DNA from: Clostridium pasteurianum
GTDB lineage: Bacteria; Bacillota; Clostridia; Clostridiales; Clostridiaceae
Direction of reading: 5' to 3'
NCBI RefSeq assembly: GCF_001705235.1
Contig: NZ_MCGV01000002.1
Location: 124,001-188,000 of the forward strand
DNA: 64,000 bases
The notes under the pieces were generated by a model, which searched no databases, had not been told where the DNA came from, and was given only the letters and a program-made list of their open reading frames with translations. A program made the position numbers and the translations under genes. This document shows, one piece after another, positions 27,052-36,499 of this stretch; within the stretch, counting starts at the first letter, position 1; the number at the start of each line of letters is the position of its first letter.

Positions 27052-27621
27052 ATGTCTTATCATTACAATACAAATCTTAACTCTCTTGTACTTAAAGCTA
27101 AGTCTGGCAATAAAGAATCCCTTTGTGAAATTTTAAATAGCTTCAAACCTTTCATAAAAAATTTCTGCAAAAATATTTATATAAAAAACTTTGATCTGAT
27201 AGATTTATATGAGGAATGCTGTCTTTCAATAATCTTATCAGTAAAAAAATGTGATATCAAAAAATTTAATTTCACAGCCTACACCATATGTTCCATTAAA
27301 AACAACATATTTTATAAGATAAGAACCTATTCAAAATCAAATAAAGAAATGAGCCTCGACAATAAAGTTTCCTTTGATGAGGATTTCACATTCCTAGACA
27401 TTTTAAAGGATAATTCAAATTCCTTTAGTAGCCTTTCTCTTCATTTTGCAGTAAACTCTTTAACTGCTACTGAAAGAGATCTTATAAAAAACATTTTCTT
27501 TTTAGGCTATTCCTCCCTTGAATATTCCAAGCAATCTGAAATAAACTACAGAACTTGCCTTAGAAGGAGGAAAAAAGCTCTTAAAAAACTAAAAAATAAA
27601 CTCATAAATAAGGATGGGTGA
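27052..27621 (+). CDS. specialised sigma-70-family factor
   Basis: 189-residue sigma factor. Region 2 about 20-95 (DLYEECCLSIILSVKKCD, FNFTAYTICSIKNNIFYKIR) and a region-4-like HTH at 135-180 (LTATERDLIKNIFFLGYSSLEYSK..ISYRTCLRRRKKALKKL type). It resembles the small clostridial factors of the BotR/TcdR/UviA group and the factor beside YvrJ in many Clostridia. No anti-sigma gene is adjacent unless YvrJ acts as one. Likely targets are the choline-binding-repeat gene and the two DUF genes downstream, by neighbourhood only. Confidence 0.85.
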   Translation: MSYHYNTNLNSLVLKAKSGNKESLCEILNSFKPFIKNFCKNIYIKNFDLIDLYEECCLSIILSVKKCDIKKFNFTAYTICSIKNNIFYKIRTYSKSNKEMSLDNKVSFDEDFTFLDILKDNSNSFSSLSLHFAVNSLTATERDLIKNIFFLGYSSLEYSKQSEINYRTCLRRRKKALKKLKNKLINKDG

Positions 27622-27656
27622 TTTTTGTTCTAATATCACCTGTCCTTATTTTTTTC
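27610..27656 (+). terminator. terminator after the sigma factor
   Basis: AAGGATGGGTGAT (27610-27622) pairs with ATCACCTGTCCTT (27635-27647), then ATTTTTTTC. The left arm includes the stop codon. Confidence 0.85.
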
Positions 27657-27796
27657 TTAAATTATGACATGATTTTATTACAGTATATGTAATTAAATCA
27701 ACATTTCTACATTTATTTCACATTTTATTGATATTGTCTATTATTGGTGATAAAATTACAGTGTGCACACTAAAAAATGATATGAGGAGGATATTA

Positions 27797-29869
27797 ATGC
27801 GTAAAAAGGTATTTTTTTTAACTATTCTACTTTTTCTTTCACCTTGCTATTTAGGACAGCCTGTTCAGGCCAGCGAACAAAACGCTGCATATCCAAAAAC
27901 AGCAGCTGTTAATACAATTTCTAAAGGATGGGTAACTGAGGGGAATTGTACATATTACTATACAACAACTGGTGTAAAAGTTACCGGATGGCAGCGTATT
28001 GACGGTAATTCCTACTACTTTAATTCTTATGGTGCTTTACAAACTGGTTGGATTATAGTTAACAACAAAACTTATTATTTAAACAATGATGGTGTTATGC
28101 AAACTGGTTGGAAGTCTATAGGCGAAAATAAATATTATTTTAATGTAAATGGTGTTATGCAAATTGGATTAGCCGCTATTAATGGTAAATATTATTACTT
28201 TAATAATGTAGGTGTTATGCAAACTGGTTGGCAAACTATAGGAAACTTTAAATACTACTTTACCTCTCTAGGATATGCTAAAACTGGATTCTTTAAATAC
28301 AATGACAACTCTTATTATGCAATTGCATCCGGTCAAATAAAAACTGGTTTACAAAATATCAATGGTCAATATTTTTATTTTGACCCAAATGGCATTATGC
28401 AAACTGGATTTCAACGTATAGGAAATTTTAATTACTACTTTGCATTAAATGGAGCTGCAAAGATTGGTTTTTTTAGCATTGATAATAACACCTATTATTC
28501 TAACTCTTATGGTCAAATTTTAAAGGGCCTACAAAATATTTGCGGACATTATTACTATTTTGATGTTAACGGTGTTATGCAAACTGGTTGGCAGAAAATA
28601 AATAATTCTCTTTATTACTTTAACTCAGATGGAACTGCTGCAACTGGATGGACTACTATTTCTGGTAATACTTATTATTTTAGTACAAGCGGGATAATGG
28701 CAACTAATATCGCCTGCATAAATGGTAAATATTATGGTTTTAGTACTACTGGTATAATGCTAAAGGGAATGCAAAAGATAGGTCTTTACTCTTACTACTT
28801 TTCTTCAGATGGATCTGCTGCAATTGGTTTTTTTACTGAAGCAAATAAAACATACTACTCTAACATTTACGGTAGAATATTAAAAGGCCTGCAAAATATA
28901 GGTGGTCTATACTATTACTTTGATGCTGATGGTGTTATGCAAACCGGTTGGCAGAAAATAAACAATTCTACTTATTACTTTAACTCAAATGGAGCTGCTG
29001 CAATAGGGTGGACTACAATTTCTAATAATACCTACTTCTTTAAATCAAACGGTATAATGGCAACTAACGTTAATCTTATATATGGTAACTATTATGGCTT
29101 TAATACAAACGGCATAATGCTTACAGGCTGGCAAACAATAGGTGCTAATTCTTACTATTTTAATGATGATGGTTCTGCTCAAACTGGCTTTTTTGATTAT
29201 AATGATCAAACCTACTATTCATCTACAACTGGAGTAATGTTAAAAGGTTTCCAAACTATTTATGGTAATATTTATTATTTAGGAACCTCCGGAGTTATGT
29301 ATAAAGGATGGTTATCTCTTAACGGATGCGCATACTATGCAAATGATGATGGTGTGATTGCAAAAGGATGGAAAACCATAGGTGAAAATACTTACTACTT
29401 TAATGCTTCAGGTGCTGCACTTACTGGCTGGCAGGCACTTAACGGGAATACCTATTACTTCAACAGTGATCATATTATGCAAACAGGATGGCTTTCTGTT
29501 AATGGGTATACCTACTATCTTGGAGATAATGGAAAAAGATATACAAGCTGTTGGTATACAAATGATTCAAATAATTACTATTTTGATAATTTGGGTAGAA
29601 TGTCTACTGGAGTTGTTAAAATCAGCGGTAAGTATTATGGTTTCTCTAAAAATGGAGTTCAGTTATATGGCTGGAATACAATAAATAATTTAACCTATTA
29701 TTTTTCTCCAGATGGAAGCGCTTTAATTGGATGGCAAGTGGTAGATGGAAATCTATATTACTTTTACCCTACTGGTTATGCTGCTAAAAATATAATTTTA
29801 AGCAGAAAAGTTGGAAATTCAACTATTAAATATAAGCTTGATGCCAATGGGATTGCCACTCAAATTTAA
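27797..29869 (+). CDS. secreted choline-binding-type repeat protein
   Basis: 690-residue secreted protein made almost wholly of about 20-residue cell-wall-binding repeats (GW.K.NN.YYF.S.G.A.TGW pattern), roughly thirty copies. Signal peptide 1-24 (KKVFFLTILLFLSPCYLGQPVQA). No separate catalytic domain is visible, unlike toxins or autolysins with such tails, so it may be a wall-coat or adhesion protein. ATG 27797 has GAGGAGG 7 bases upstream; an in-frame opening from 27728 runs through the promoter. Lies between the sigma factor and DUF1659/DUF2922 genes. Confidence 0.85.
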   Translation: MRKKVFFLTILLFLSPCYLGQPVQASEQNAAYPKTAAVNTISKGWVTEGNCTYYYTTTGVKVTGWQRIDGNSYYFNSYGALQTGWIIVNNKTYYLNNDGVMQTGWKSIGENKYYFNVNGVMQIGLAAINGKYYYFNNVGVMQTGWQTIGNFKYYFTSLGYAKTGFFKYNDNSYYAIASGQIKTGLQNINGQYFYFDPNGIMQTGFQRIGNFNYYFALNGAAKIGFFSIDNNTYYSNSYGQILKGLQNICGHYYYFDVNGVMQTGWQKINNSLYYFNSDGTAATGWTTISGNTYYFSTSGIMATNIACINGKYYGFSTTGIMLKGMQKIGLYSYYFSSDGSAAIGFFTEANKTYYSNIYGRILKGLQNIGGLYYYFDADGVMQTGWQKINNSTYYFNSNGAAAIGWTTISNNTYFFKSNGIMATNVNLIYGNYYGFNTNGIMLTGWQTIGANSYYFNDDGSAQTGFFDYNDQTYYSSTTGVMLKGFQTIYGNIYYLGTSGVMYKGWLSLNGCAYYANDDGVIAKGWKTIGENTYYFNASGAALTGWQALNGNTYYFNSDHIMQTGWLSVNGYTYYLGDNGKRYTSCWYTNDSNNYYFDNLGRMSTGVVKISGKYYGFSKNGVQLYGWNTINNLTYYFSPDGSALIGWQVVDGNLYYFYPTGYAAKNIILSRKVGNSTIKYKLDANGIATQI

Positions 29870-29912
29870 TACTATTTATTAAACTCTAGATGAATCAAAA
29901 TATAAATATTCT

Positions 29913-29944
29913 AGCACCTTCCGGATAATGGAAGGTGCTTTTAC
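29913..29944 (+). terminator. terminator after the repeat protein
   Basis: AGCACCTTCC (29913-29922) pairs with GGAAGGTGCT (29930-29939), followed by TTTTAC. Confidence 0.85.
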
Positions 29945-30067
29945 TTTCTCAGTAATTTCTACACTATTAATTAGTTTAAAAATTTCACAAATCTTTAAAG
30001 CATTTGTACACTTTTCACCAGAACTGCATAATAGATATATGAAAACAAAATGAAAGGATGATGTTTT

Positions 30068-30286
30068 ATGGCTGCAACTTCAACTATTTACAAAAGACAA
30101 TTAACCCTAAATTACGATGGAGTAAATTCCAAAGGCAAACAGATAGTAAAAAGCATAAAATTTAAGAATGTAGATCCTGCTGCAAGTCTTGACAACATAT
30201 ATGCCATTGGAAGCGAAATCGCAAAGCTTCTATCTGTAACTGTCTCTGAAATCACAACTGTAGATAATTCTAAAATAACTGCTTAA
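30068..30286 (+). CDS. DUF1659-family protein
   Basis: 72-residue protein; the DUF1659 features are RQLTLNYDGVNSKGKQIVKS and a C-terminal ...IGSEIAKLLSVTVSEI helix. Function unknown. In Firmicutes it is regularly paired with DUF2922 and YvrJ, as here. GAAAGGATGATG precedes ATG 30068. Forms a two-gene operon with the next ORF (21-base gap). Confidence 0.85.
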   Translation: MAATSTIYKRQLTLNYDGVNSKGKQIVKSIKFKNVDPAASLDNIYAIGSEIAKLLSVTVSEITTVDNSKITA

Positions 30287-30307
30287 ACCTTAAAGGAGGG
30301 TTAAAAT

Positions 30308-30523
30308 ATGTCAAAAACACTTAAATTAAAATTTTCAAATGAATCTGGAAAAAGCTTAAGTATGAATGTCCCTTATATAGGTGACAAAGTTACCGCAGAT
30401 GAAGTTAAAACCTTAGGAACAGACATAATTTCAAAAGGGGTTTTTACAGTAAACGGAGAAGCCTTAAAAAAACTTTCTTCAGCTGCAATAGTAGATACTG
30501 AAAAAACTGATATGCTTCAGTAA
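30308..30523 (+). CDS. DUF2922-family protein
   Basis: 71-residue protein beginning SKTLKLKFSNESGKSLSMNVPY; predicted small beta/alpha fold. Function unknown. AAAGGAGGG precedes ATG 30308. It ends 2 bases before a strong bidirectional terminator. Confidence 0.85.
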   Translation: MSKTLKLKFSNESGKSLSMNVPYIGDKVTADEVKTLGTDIISKGVFTVNGEALKKLSSAAIVDTEKTDMLQ

Positions 30524-30524
30524 T

Positions 30525-30572
30525 AAAAAATGGGGTGCTGTACTAACTTTTTAGTTCAGCACCCCATTTTTT
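30525..30572. terminator. bidirectional terminator
   Basis: AAAAAATGGGGTGCTG (30525-30540) pairs perfectly with CAGCACCCCATTTTTT (30557-30572). It serves the DUF2922 gene and the converging esterase. Confidence 0.92.
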
Positions 30573-30580
30573 AATTTCTT

Positions 30581-31462
<882 letters not shown>

Positions 31463-31598
31463 TTATCAGTTCCTCATACTTTCTACTTTTTTTATTTTAT
31501 AAACACATACGAATTTATAATCTTAGTTTAAAATATTTATTTACTATTTTATAATAATATTATTATATTGACCATGGCTATAGTTATAATTTTAAAAT

Positions 31599-31612
31599 TG
31601 TAAGCGTTAAAG
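31599..31612. promoter_or_regulatory. cre-like site upstream of the esterase
   Basis: TGTAAGCGTTAAAG fits the CcpA cre pattern except at its end. It lies in the 566-base gap 31436-32001, which is otherwise very AT-rich and holds no gene I can support. Confidence 0.5.
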
Positions 31613-31939
31613 TGCAATGTGCATGTACTTAAATGATAATCTTAAATATTTATGCATATGCACAATAATAGATACTAATTAATGAAAAATGTTAATTTGT
31701 GATATTACATATATAAATACTAAAATTCATTGTAAATTGTAATTTTAAAATTCAATCCTTTAAATAGTATTATTTACAGGTAAAGAACATAGAAAATTTG
31801 TAACCACTTATATTATTTTAAAATAATATATATAAAGGGCAACTATAGTAGTAATATACTAAAACAACTTAATTTTTAATGTTGCTGTTCCATATTACGA
31901 CTTCAAAGAAAGAATTTTTTAAAATAACCAAGCTCTTCT

Positions 31940-31953
31940 TGCAATCGTTTACA
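31940..31953. promoter_or_regulatory. cre site upstream of the 91-residue protein gene
   Basis: TGCAATCGTTTACA, one base different from the alpha-amylase cre. It overlaps a possible -35 (TTTACA) 49 bases before ATG 32002. Confidence 0.6.
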
Positions 31954-32001
31954 TTATTTAAAAATATATAAAATTTTTTATCTAAATGGAGTGAATGAAA
32001 T

Positions 32002-32277
32002 ATGCTAATGATGCCTTGTAAAATAATTAAGTTTATACCTGAATTTAATACCGAACTGGGTTACATGGTTATTAATACTCTTACAAACAAATGCTTTGAT
32101 TTATATTTAAAAACTGATAATTCAACTAAAAGTTATAAGAAAATTGCAGCTACCCTTAGTTCGGCTACTGTAAATGATTTATTTGCCATATATTATGAAC
32201 AAAAGGAAAGGTTTCCTGGAAATCATGCACTGTCATCATTAAAAATAAATTATATTACTGGAGCTCATAAAATTTAA
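32002..32277 (+). CDS. unrecognised 91-residue protein (family X, intact copy)
   Basis: Small soluble protein starting MLMMPCKIIKFIPEFN, without signal peptide or known motif. GGAGTGA precedes ATG 32002. A frameshifted paralogue follows at 32548-32822 and shares the start (MLM..C.I), DLYL, ATVNDLFAIYYE/ANDVFQILYE and the ending LKINYI/LRINYI. Both precede the larger paralogous genes at 33016-35820 and share AGGGTTA palindromes and similar promoter DNA with them. Confidence 0.6.
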   Translation: MLMMPCKIIKFIPEFNTELGYMVINTLTNKCFDLYLKTDNSTKSYKKIAATLSSATVNDLFAIYYEQKERFPGNHALSSLKINYITGAHKI

Positions 32278-32312
32278 AACATCAATAAAATCTTTAAAAA
32301 TCATTATGTGCT

Positions 32313-32344
32313 TTTAGGGTTATGTATTAATATATGACCCTAAA
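32313..32344. repeat. AGGGTTA palindrome, copy 3
   Basis: TTTAGGGT...ACCCTAAA around TATTAATATAT; downstream follows the promoter-like stretch (about 32345-32425) that is repeated at 32890-32970 and 34257-34340. Confidence 0.6.
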
Positions 32345-32547
32345 CTATAATTACAATATTATATTTAATAAAAACAGTTTGTAACAAATTTTTACAATGG
32401 CAATACTATAATATAGAGACAAGCATTATTTTAAACAAAAGAATAATCGTTCTCTTTCCATATGAAGCTTTGTAAAAGTCTATATTTTATAATCCCATTA
32501 GGCTTTTAGATTAAAACTTTAATTTTTATAAATGGGAGAATGGATAT

Positions 32548-32822
32548 ATGCTAATGATTCGTTGTACAATAGTAAGAATTATAAACCATCCAGCTACTGG
32601 AGAACCAGGCTACGAAGTTATTCTTCTTGACGAAGCAAACCATATAACAAACTATCACCTGATTTATATTTAAGACAAGGTGTAGATAATAGTCTAATTA
32701 TAAACGTCCTTTTTAATGCTAGTGCAAATGACGTATTTCAGATACTCTATGAAAATGAAGCAATTCCTGGATATCCAGAATTAAGAATAAATTATATTAT
32801 TTCAGCTATTCGGCTGCCATAA
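32548..32822 (+). pseudogene. frameshifted paralogue of the 91-residue protein
   Basis: ATG 32548, with GGGAGAATGG upstream, opens a frame that stops after 41 codons (MLMIRCTIVRIINHPATG...). A change of frame near codon 36 (about 32655) restores similarity: SPDLYLRQGVDNSL, then SANDVFQILYENEAIPGY and LRINYIISAI to the stop at 32820-32822. The rebuilt product aligns over its whole length with the protein at 32002. Either a true frameshift mutation or a sequencing error. Confidence 0.7.
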
Positions 32823-32861
32823 TTTAGAATATCAACAAAACCTTTAAATATTATTGTATAA

Positions 32862-32893
32862 TTTAGGGCTATATATTAATATTTAACCCTGAA
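32862..32893. repeat. AGGGTTA palindrome, copy 4
   Basis: TTTAGGGCT...TTAACCCTGAA around ATATTAATAT, directly upstream of the repeated promoter-like stretch of the gene at 33016. Confidence 0.5.
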
Positions 32894-33015
32894 TTATAAT
32901 TACAATATCATATCTACTAAAAATAATTTGTAGCAAATTTTGACATTAATAATACTATAATATAGGGACAAGCTTTAAATCCCTTAACACAAAAGAATAA
33001 ATGGAGGAGATACAA

Positions 33016-33633
33016 ATGTCTATGGATCTTAATATACGAGTGATTAGTAATCTTAAAGACACACAATTTTTTATGTTATATCAGCAGGATATAAATTTAA
33101 ATGTTAAAAACTTTAAAGTTGGAGCCTGGGAAAAAGGTCATATTGCTCCTGGTGCACAATTCTCCACACTTCTTCCTTTAAGTATTCAAACTCAGGGAAG
33201 GGTAACCCAAAATGGCACTATTTATAAAACAAAATCAATAGAAACTGAATATAATCACAGCTATGAAATTTATATGAACCAAGAAGGCCTTGATATACAA
33301 GCCTCAACCTTAACAGCACCCACAGATAACACTATGAATGTTTATAATACAACTGACTCAATAGTAGATGGTGTTATTTTAAAAGATTCAAAACCTCTAT
33401 TTTCAGCTCCAGTAAGACCGGGTAATAAATTAAATTTTAATATAAAGCCTTCTATTTATGTTGCTATTTCTGATTATTTTATAGAGCAAGAATTCTTTGA
33501 TGCAGCTACTTTATCCCCTCTCACTAAAATAAATTATGAAGGTCAATCTTATTTAACTATAATATTAGGGGAAAATGTTGGCACTGGAAGGTTTACTGTG
33601 GATTATAACTTTGATGCCTTTGATTTAGATTAA
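33016..33633 (+). CDS. unrecognised beta-rich protein, paralogue 1 (family Y)
   Basis: 205-residue protein (MSMDLNIRVISNLKDTQFFML...) with no signal peptide, alternating hydrophobic pattern and many aromatic residues, suggesting a beta-sandwich. Motifs: FFMLYQQDINL, GAWEKGHIAPGAQF, NVYNTTDSIVDGVIL and the closing FTVDYNF. I do not recognise the family. ATG 33016 is chosen because GGAGGAG lies at 33003-33009; the in-frame ATG at 33001 precedes that site. Almost identical to the gene at 34380; more distant third copy at 35197. Confidence 0.7.
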   Translation: MSMDLNIRVISNLKDTQFFMLYQQDINLNVKNFKVGAWEKGHIAPGAQFSTLLPLSIQTQGRVTQNGTIYKTKSIETEYNHSYEIYMNQEGLDIQASTLTAPTDNTMNVYNTTDSIVDGVILKDSKPLFSAPVRPGNKLNFNIKPSIYVAISDYFIEQEFFDAATLSPLTKINYEGQSYLTIILGENVGTGRFTVDYNFDAFDLD

Positions 33634-33662
33634 TTTATAACATTTTAAACTGATTTATATTA

Positions 33663-33700
33663 GAAGAGTATAGTAATACTTTGTTATTATACTCTTCTTT
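33663..33700 (+). terminator. terminator after paralogue 1
   Basis: GAAGAGTATAGTAA pairs with TTATTATACTCTTC (short loop TACTTTG), then TTTC. The same structure follows paralogue 2. The small gene at 33722 begins just downstream, so it may be read through. Confidence 0.7.
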
Positions 33701-33721
33701 CAAGAAAGGAAGTAACCTTAA

Positions 33722-34009
33722 ATGGAAAAAAATCGTACTGCTACTACTACTACTACTGAAGATATTTACGAACTATCCGATCTTATACTTGGTGGCGATA
33801 TTAAAAATACAGACGGTGTTGCAATACAACAGCATTGGACTTATAAAGGTCAAGACTTTTTTTTAAATCTATCTAAGCCAAATAGTGAATCCATTTCAAA
33901 TGTTATTAAGAAAGCTAAGGCTACTAATACCCCTATCAGATTGACACTTTCTAATGCTAATATTATTGAGAGTGTTGAAGAAATTAGATATCCTAAATAC
34001 CAAAATTAA
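33722..34009 (+). CDS. unrecognised 95-residue protein
   Basis: MEKNRTATTTTTEDIYEL...; soluble, no motif that I know. The region IYELSDLILGGDIKNTDG and a C-terminal ...RLTLSNANIIESVEEIRYP suggest a small alpha/beta fold. AAAGGAAGT precedes ATG 33722. It follows paralogue 1 only; the matching place after paralogue 2 has lost it (similarity ends at the ribosome site). Confidence 0.55.
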   Translation: MEKNRTATTTTTEDIYELSDLILGGDIKNTDGVAIQQHWTYKGQDFFLNLSKPNSESISNVIKKAKATNTPIRLTLSNANIIESVEEIRYPKYQN

Positions 34010-34211
34010 ATGTATGTTAGCTATTCTTAAGAAAGTTGTATCGTGCCAACCCCTAGTAACTATCCTATTGACACTTTTTAAGTTTAATTTAAATGTTGGT
34101 ATTGAAGTTAGAATATAATTAAGTTATTTCTATACCATACCTGCAAACAATAATATCCTTAGCCTGACTTTATCATACACTGGAACTACTACAATAAAAA
34201 AATCAACATTT

Positions 34212-34256
34212 TTTAGGGTCATATACTATCATGTTATATTAATATATAACCCTAAG
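34212..34256. repeat. AGGGTTA palindrome, copy 5
   Basis: TTTAGGGT...ACCCTAAG around TTATATTAATATATA, then the repeated promoter-like stretch before paralogue 2. The rest of 34010-34379 shows no gene. Confidence 0.55.
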
Positions 34257-34379
34257 TTATAATTGCAATATTATATTCAATAAAAATAACCTGTAACAAA
34301 TTTTCGTATTAATAATACTGTATTATAAGGACAAGCTTTAAGTCCTTGGAACACAAAAGAATAAATGGGGGAAATACAA

Positions 34380-34997
34380 ATGTCTATGGATCTTAATATA
34401 CGTGTAATTAGTAATCTTAAAAACACAGAATATTTTATGTTATATCAGCAGGATATAAATTTAAATGTTAAAAACTTTAAAGTTGGAGCCTGGGAAAAAG
34501 GTCATATTGCTCCTGGTGCACAATTCTCCTCACTTCTTCCTTTAAGTATCCAAACCCAGGGAAGGGTAACCCAAAATGGCACTATTTATAAAACAAAATC
34601 AATAGAAACTGAATATAATCACAGCTATGAAATTTATATGAACCAAGAAGGTCTTGATATACAAGCCTCAACATTAACAGCACCCACAGATAACACTATG
34701 AATGTTTATAATACAACTGACTCAATAGTAGATGGTATTATTTTAAAAGATTCAAAACCTCTATTTTCAGCTCCCGTAAGACCGGGTAATAAATTAAATT
34801 TTAATATAAAGCCTTCTATTTATGTTGCTATTTCTGATTATTTTATACAGCAAGAATTCTTTGATGCAGCTACTTTATCCCCACTCACTAAAATAAATTA
34901 TGAAGGTCAATCTTATTTAACTATAATATTAGGGGAAAATGTTGGTACTGGAAGGTTTACTGTGGATTATAACTTTGATGCTTTTGATTTAGATTAA
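34380..34997 (+). CDS. unrecognised beta-rich protein, paralogue 2 (family Y)
   Basis: 205 residues, differing from the protein at 33016 at only a handful of positions (for example KNTEYFML for KDTQFFML, FIQQEFF for FIEQEFF). The duplication includes about 130 bases of upstream DNA and the terminator, so the whole transcription unit was copied. ATG 34380 follows GGGGGAA at 34367; the upstream in-frame ATG is part of that site. Function unknown. Confidence 0.7.
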   Translation: MSMDLNIRVISNLKNTEYFMLYQQDINLNVKNFKVGAWEKGHIAPGAQFSSLLPLSIQTQGRVTQNGTIYKTKSIETEYNHSYEIYMNQEGLDIQASTLTAPTDNTMNVYNTTDSIVDGIILKDSKPLFSAPVRPGNKLNFNIKPSIYVAISDYFIQQEFFDAATLSPLTKINYEGQSYLTIILGENVGTGRFTVDYNFDAFDLD

Positions 34998-35026
34998 TTT
35001 ACAACCTTTTAAACTGATTTATATTT

Positions 35027-35065
35027 AGAAGAGTATAGTAATTCTTTGTTATTATACTCTTCTTT
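35027..35065 (+). terminator. terminator after paralogue 2
   Basis: GAAGAGTATAGTAA and TTATTATACTCTTC with a short loop and TTTT; duplicate of the one at 33663. Confidence 0.7.
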
Positions 35066-35196
35066 TAAGAAAAGAAGTAACCTTATCTCAGTTATTTATT
35101 TATGCAACATTACAGTTCTAATATTAATATTTCGCATTAACCCGTAACCCTAATATATAATACTATACGTAATTTAAATAGTAGGAGGAATAAATA

Positions 35197-35820
35197 ATGT
35201 CCACAGATCTTAATATTCATATAATTAGCAATCTTAAAAGCACAAGCTTTTTTATACTATATCAACAAAATATAAATTTAACCACTAAAAATTTCAAGGC
35301 CGGAGTATGGAAAAAGGGCTACATTGCTTCTGGTGCAGAATTTTTTACAGCTTTACCCTTAAATTTTGAGATTCAGGCAAAAGTTAAGGGAACTAAGGAA
35401 ATATATAAAACAAAATTAATAGCTGCTTCTTATAATCACAGCTACGAAATTTATATGAATAATAGTGGTATTGATTTACATGAATCCAACTTAATAAAAC
35501 CGTCAAATAACACAGTTAATATTTACAATACAATAAACTCTATGGTATCAGTTATTGCTTTAAAAAACTCAAATCCCATTTTTTCAGCTTATATAAGACC
35601 TAGTAGCGAACTAAATTTCGCCATAATACCTTCACTTTATATTTCTATATGTGACTCTGATATAGATAAGGATTTCTTTAATCCTTCTTCCTTGTCACCT
35701 ATGACAAAAATAGATTATATGGGACAAAGCTACGTTAATATATTCTTAAATGAAAATACATCCACAGGAAAATTTCAAATATGCTATGATTTTAATTTGC
35801 CACAAAAAAGAATTTTTTGA
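35197..35820 (+). CDS. unrecognised beta-rich protein, paralogue 3 (family Y, diverged)
   Basis: 207 residues, clearly related to the proteins at 33016 and 34380 over the whole length (MSTDLNIHIISNLKSTSFFILYQQNINL; NHSYEIYMNNSGID; SLSPMTKIDYMGQSY), but with about half the positions changed and a different C-terminus (NLPQKRIF). GTAGGAGGAA precedes ATG 35197. An older duplicate than copies 1 and 2, which argues for continued expansion and selection of this family. Confidence 0.68.
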   Translation: MSTDLNIHIISNLKSTSFFILYQQNINLTTKNFKAGVWKKGYIASGAEFFTALPLNFEIQAKVKGTKEIYKTKLIAASYNHSYEIYMNNSGIDLHESNLIKPSNNTVNIYNTINSMVSVIALKNSNPIFSAYIRPSSELNFAIIPSLYISICDSDIDKDFFNPSSLSPMTKIDYMGQSYVNIFLNENTSTGKFQICYDFNLPQKRIF

Positions 35821-35927
35821 TGCCTATAATAAGCGCCTTATACTAGCAATATTGTAATCTTACTTTATGAATAATATAATATTTAGTCTCCACGTTATGT
35901 ATTTATATTAAATATTAATATTATGAT

Positions 35928-36000
35928 TTAGGGTTATATACTGTAATGCAAATCTAATACTTAGTTGTGATTTTCTAATTATAACTAATACTAACCCTAA
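35928..36000. repeat. AGGGTTA palindrome, copy 6
   Basis: TTTAGGGTTATA at the left and ACTAACCCTAA at 35990-36000, enclosing TAATACTTAG and ACTAATACTAA motifs. Confidence 0.5.
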
Positions 36001-36075
36001 AAAAGAAATTAAGAATGGCGGACACCTTTCCTACGTTTCGCTATGAAAAATTTTTAATTCTTAATTTCTTTTGTT
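36001..36075. repeat. MITE-like element (family 2), minimal copy
   Basis: AAAAGAAATTAAGAATGGCGG at the left and ATTCTTAATTTCTTTT at the right are inverted repeats; the centre retains only CCTACGTTTCGCTATGAAAAA. It looks like an internally deleted version of the longer copies at 36367, 36757 and 62131. Confidence 0.65.
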
Positions 36076-36094
36076 ATAGTCGTTAGGTAAAATT

Positions 36095-36350
36095 TACCAT
36101 CAAAAATTTCCATCCTATTAGCCTTTTAAACACATTTTAAGTTTAAATGTCATGTTATACTGGTCAAAAGGCAAAATCGTATATATGAAGCTTATATTGA
36201 GCTTAAAATTGATTCAGTGCGATCATAATAGTACAGCAATAAACTTAAAATAAAACTTACAGCTCCTTCCCCATATTAAATTATCCACTTTAAAACCACA
36301 TTAAATCGGCATTAACACTACAATTTTCGGTACTTGGATAATAGAAAAAA
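36095..36350. repeat. direct repeat unit 1 (about 260 bp)
   Basis: Runs from AATTTACCATCAAAAATTTCC to the TTGGATAATAGAAAAAA region and is repeated with many substitutions at about 36500-36755 (offset 405 bases; for example TATTAGCCTTTTAAA at 36116 and 36521). It is non-coding in all frames that I checked. A DnaA-box-like TTATCCACT occurs near 36287 but is not kept in unit 2. Confidence 0.7.
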
Positions 36351-36366
36351 GTAAAAAATCAAGAAT

Positions 36367-36468
36367 TAAGAATAATGGTGGAAATGAAGACATTTATAAT
36401 TTTAAAAAATTTTCGTAGTAGAACGGAGAAAAAATCTCATTCATTTTTAATTTCTTTTACCGTATCTT
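36367..36468. repeat. MITE-like element (family 2), partly deleted copy
   Basis: AGAATTAAGAATAATGGTGG at the left, AAAAATTTTCGTAGTAGAACG then TCATTTTTAATTTCTTTT at the right. It separates the two direct repeat units. Confidence 0.6.
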
Positions 36469-36499
36469 ACACTTTTTAATTATATTTATTAGTAAAAAC

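Noticed and set aside
27797-29869. Strong DNA-level tandem repetition inside a coding region
   Set aside because: It encodes choline-binding-type repeats in one open frame; the repetition is explained by the protein.
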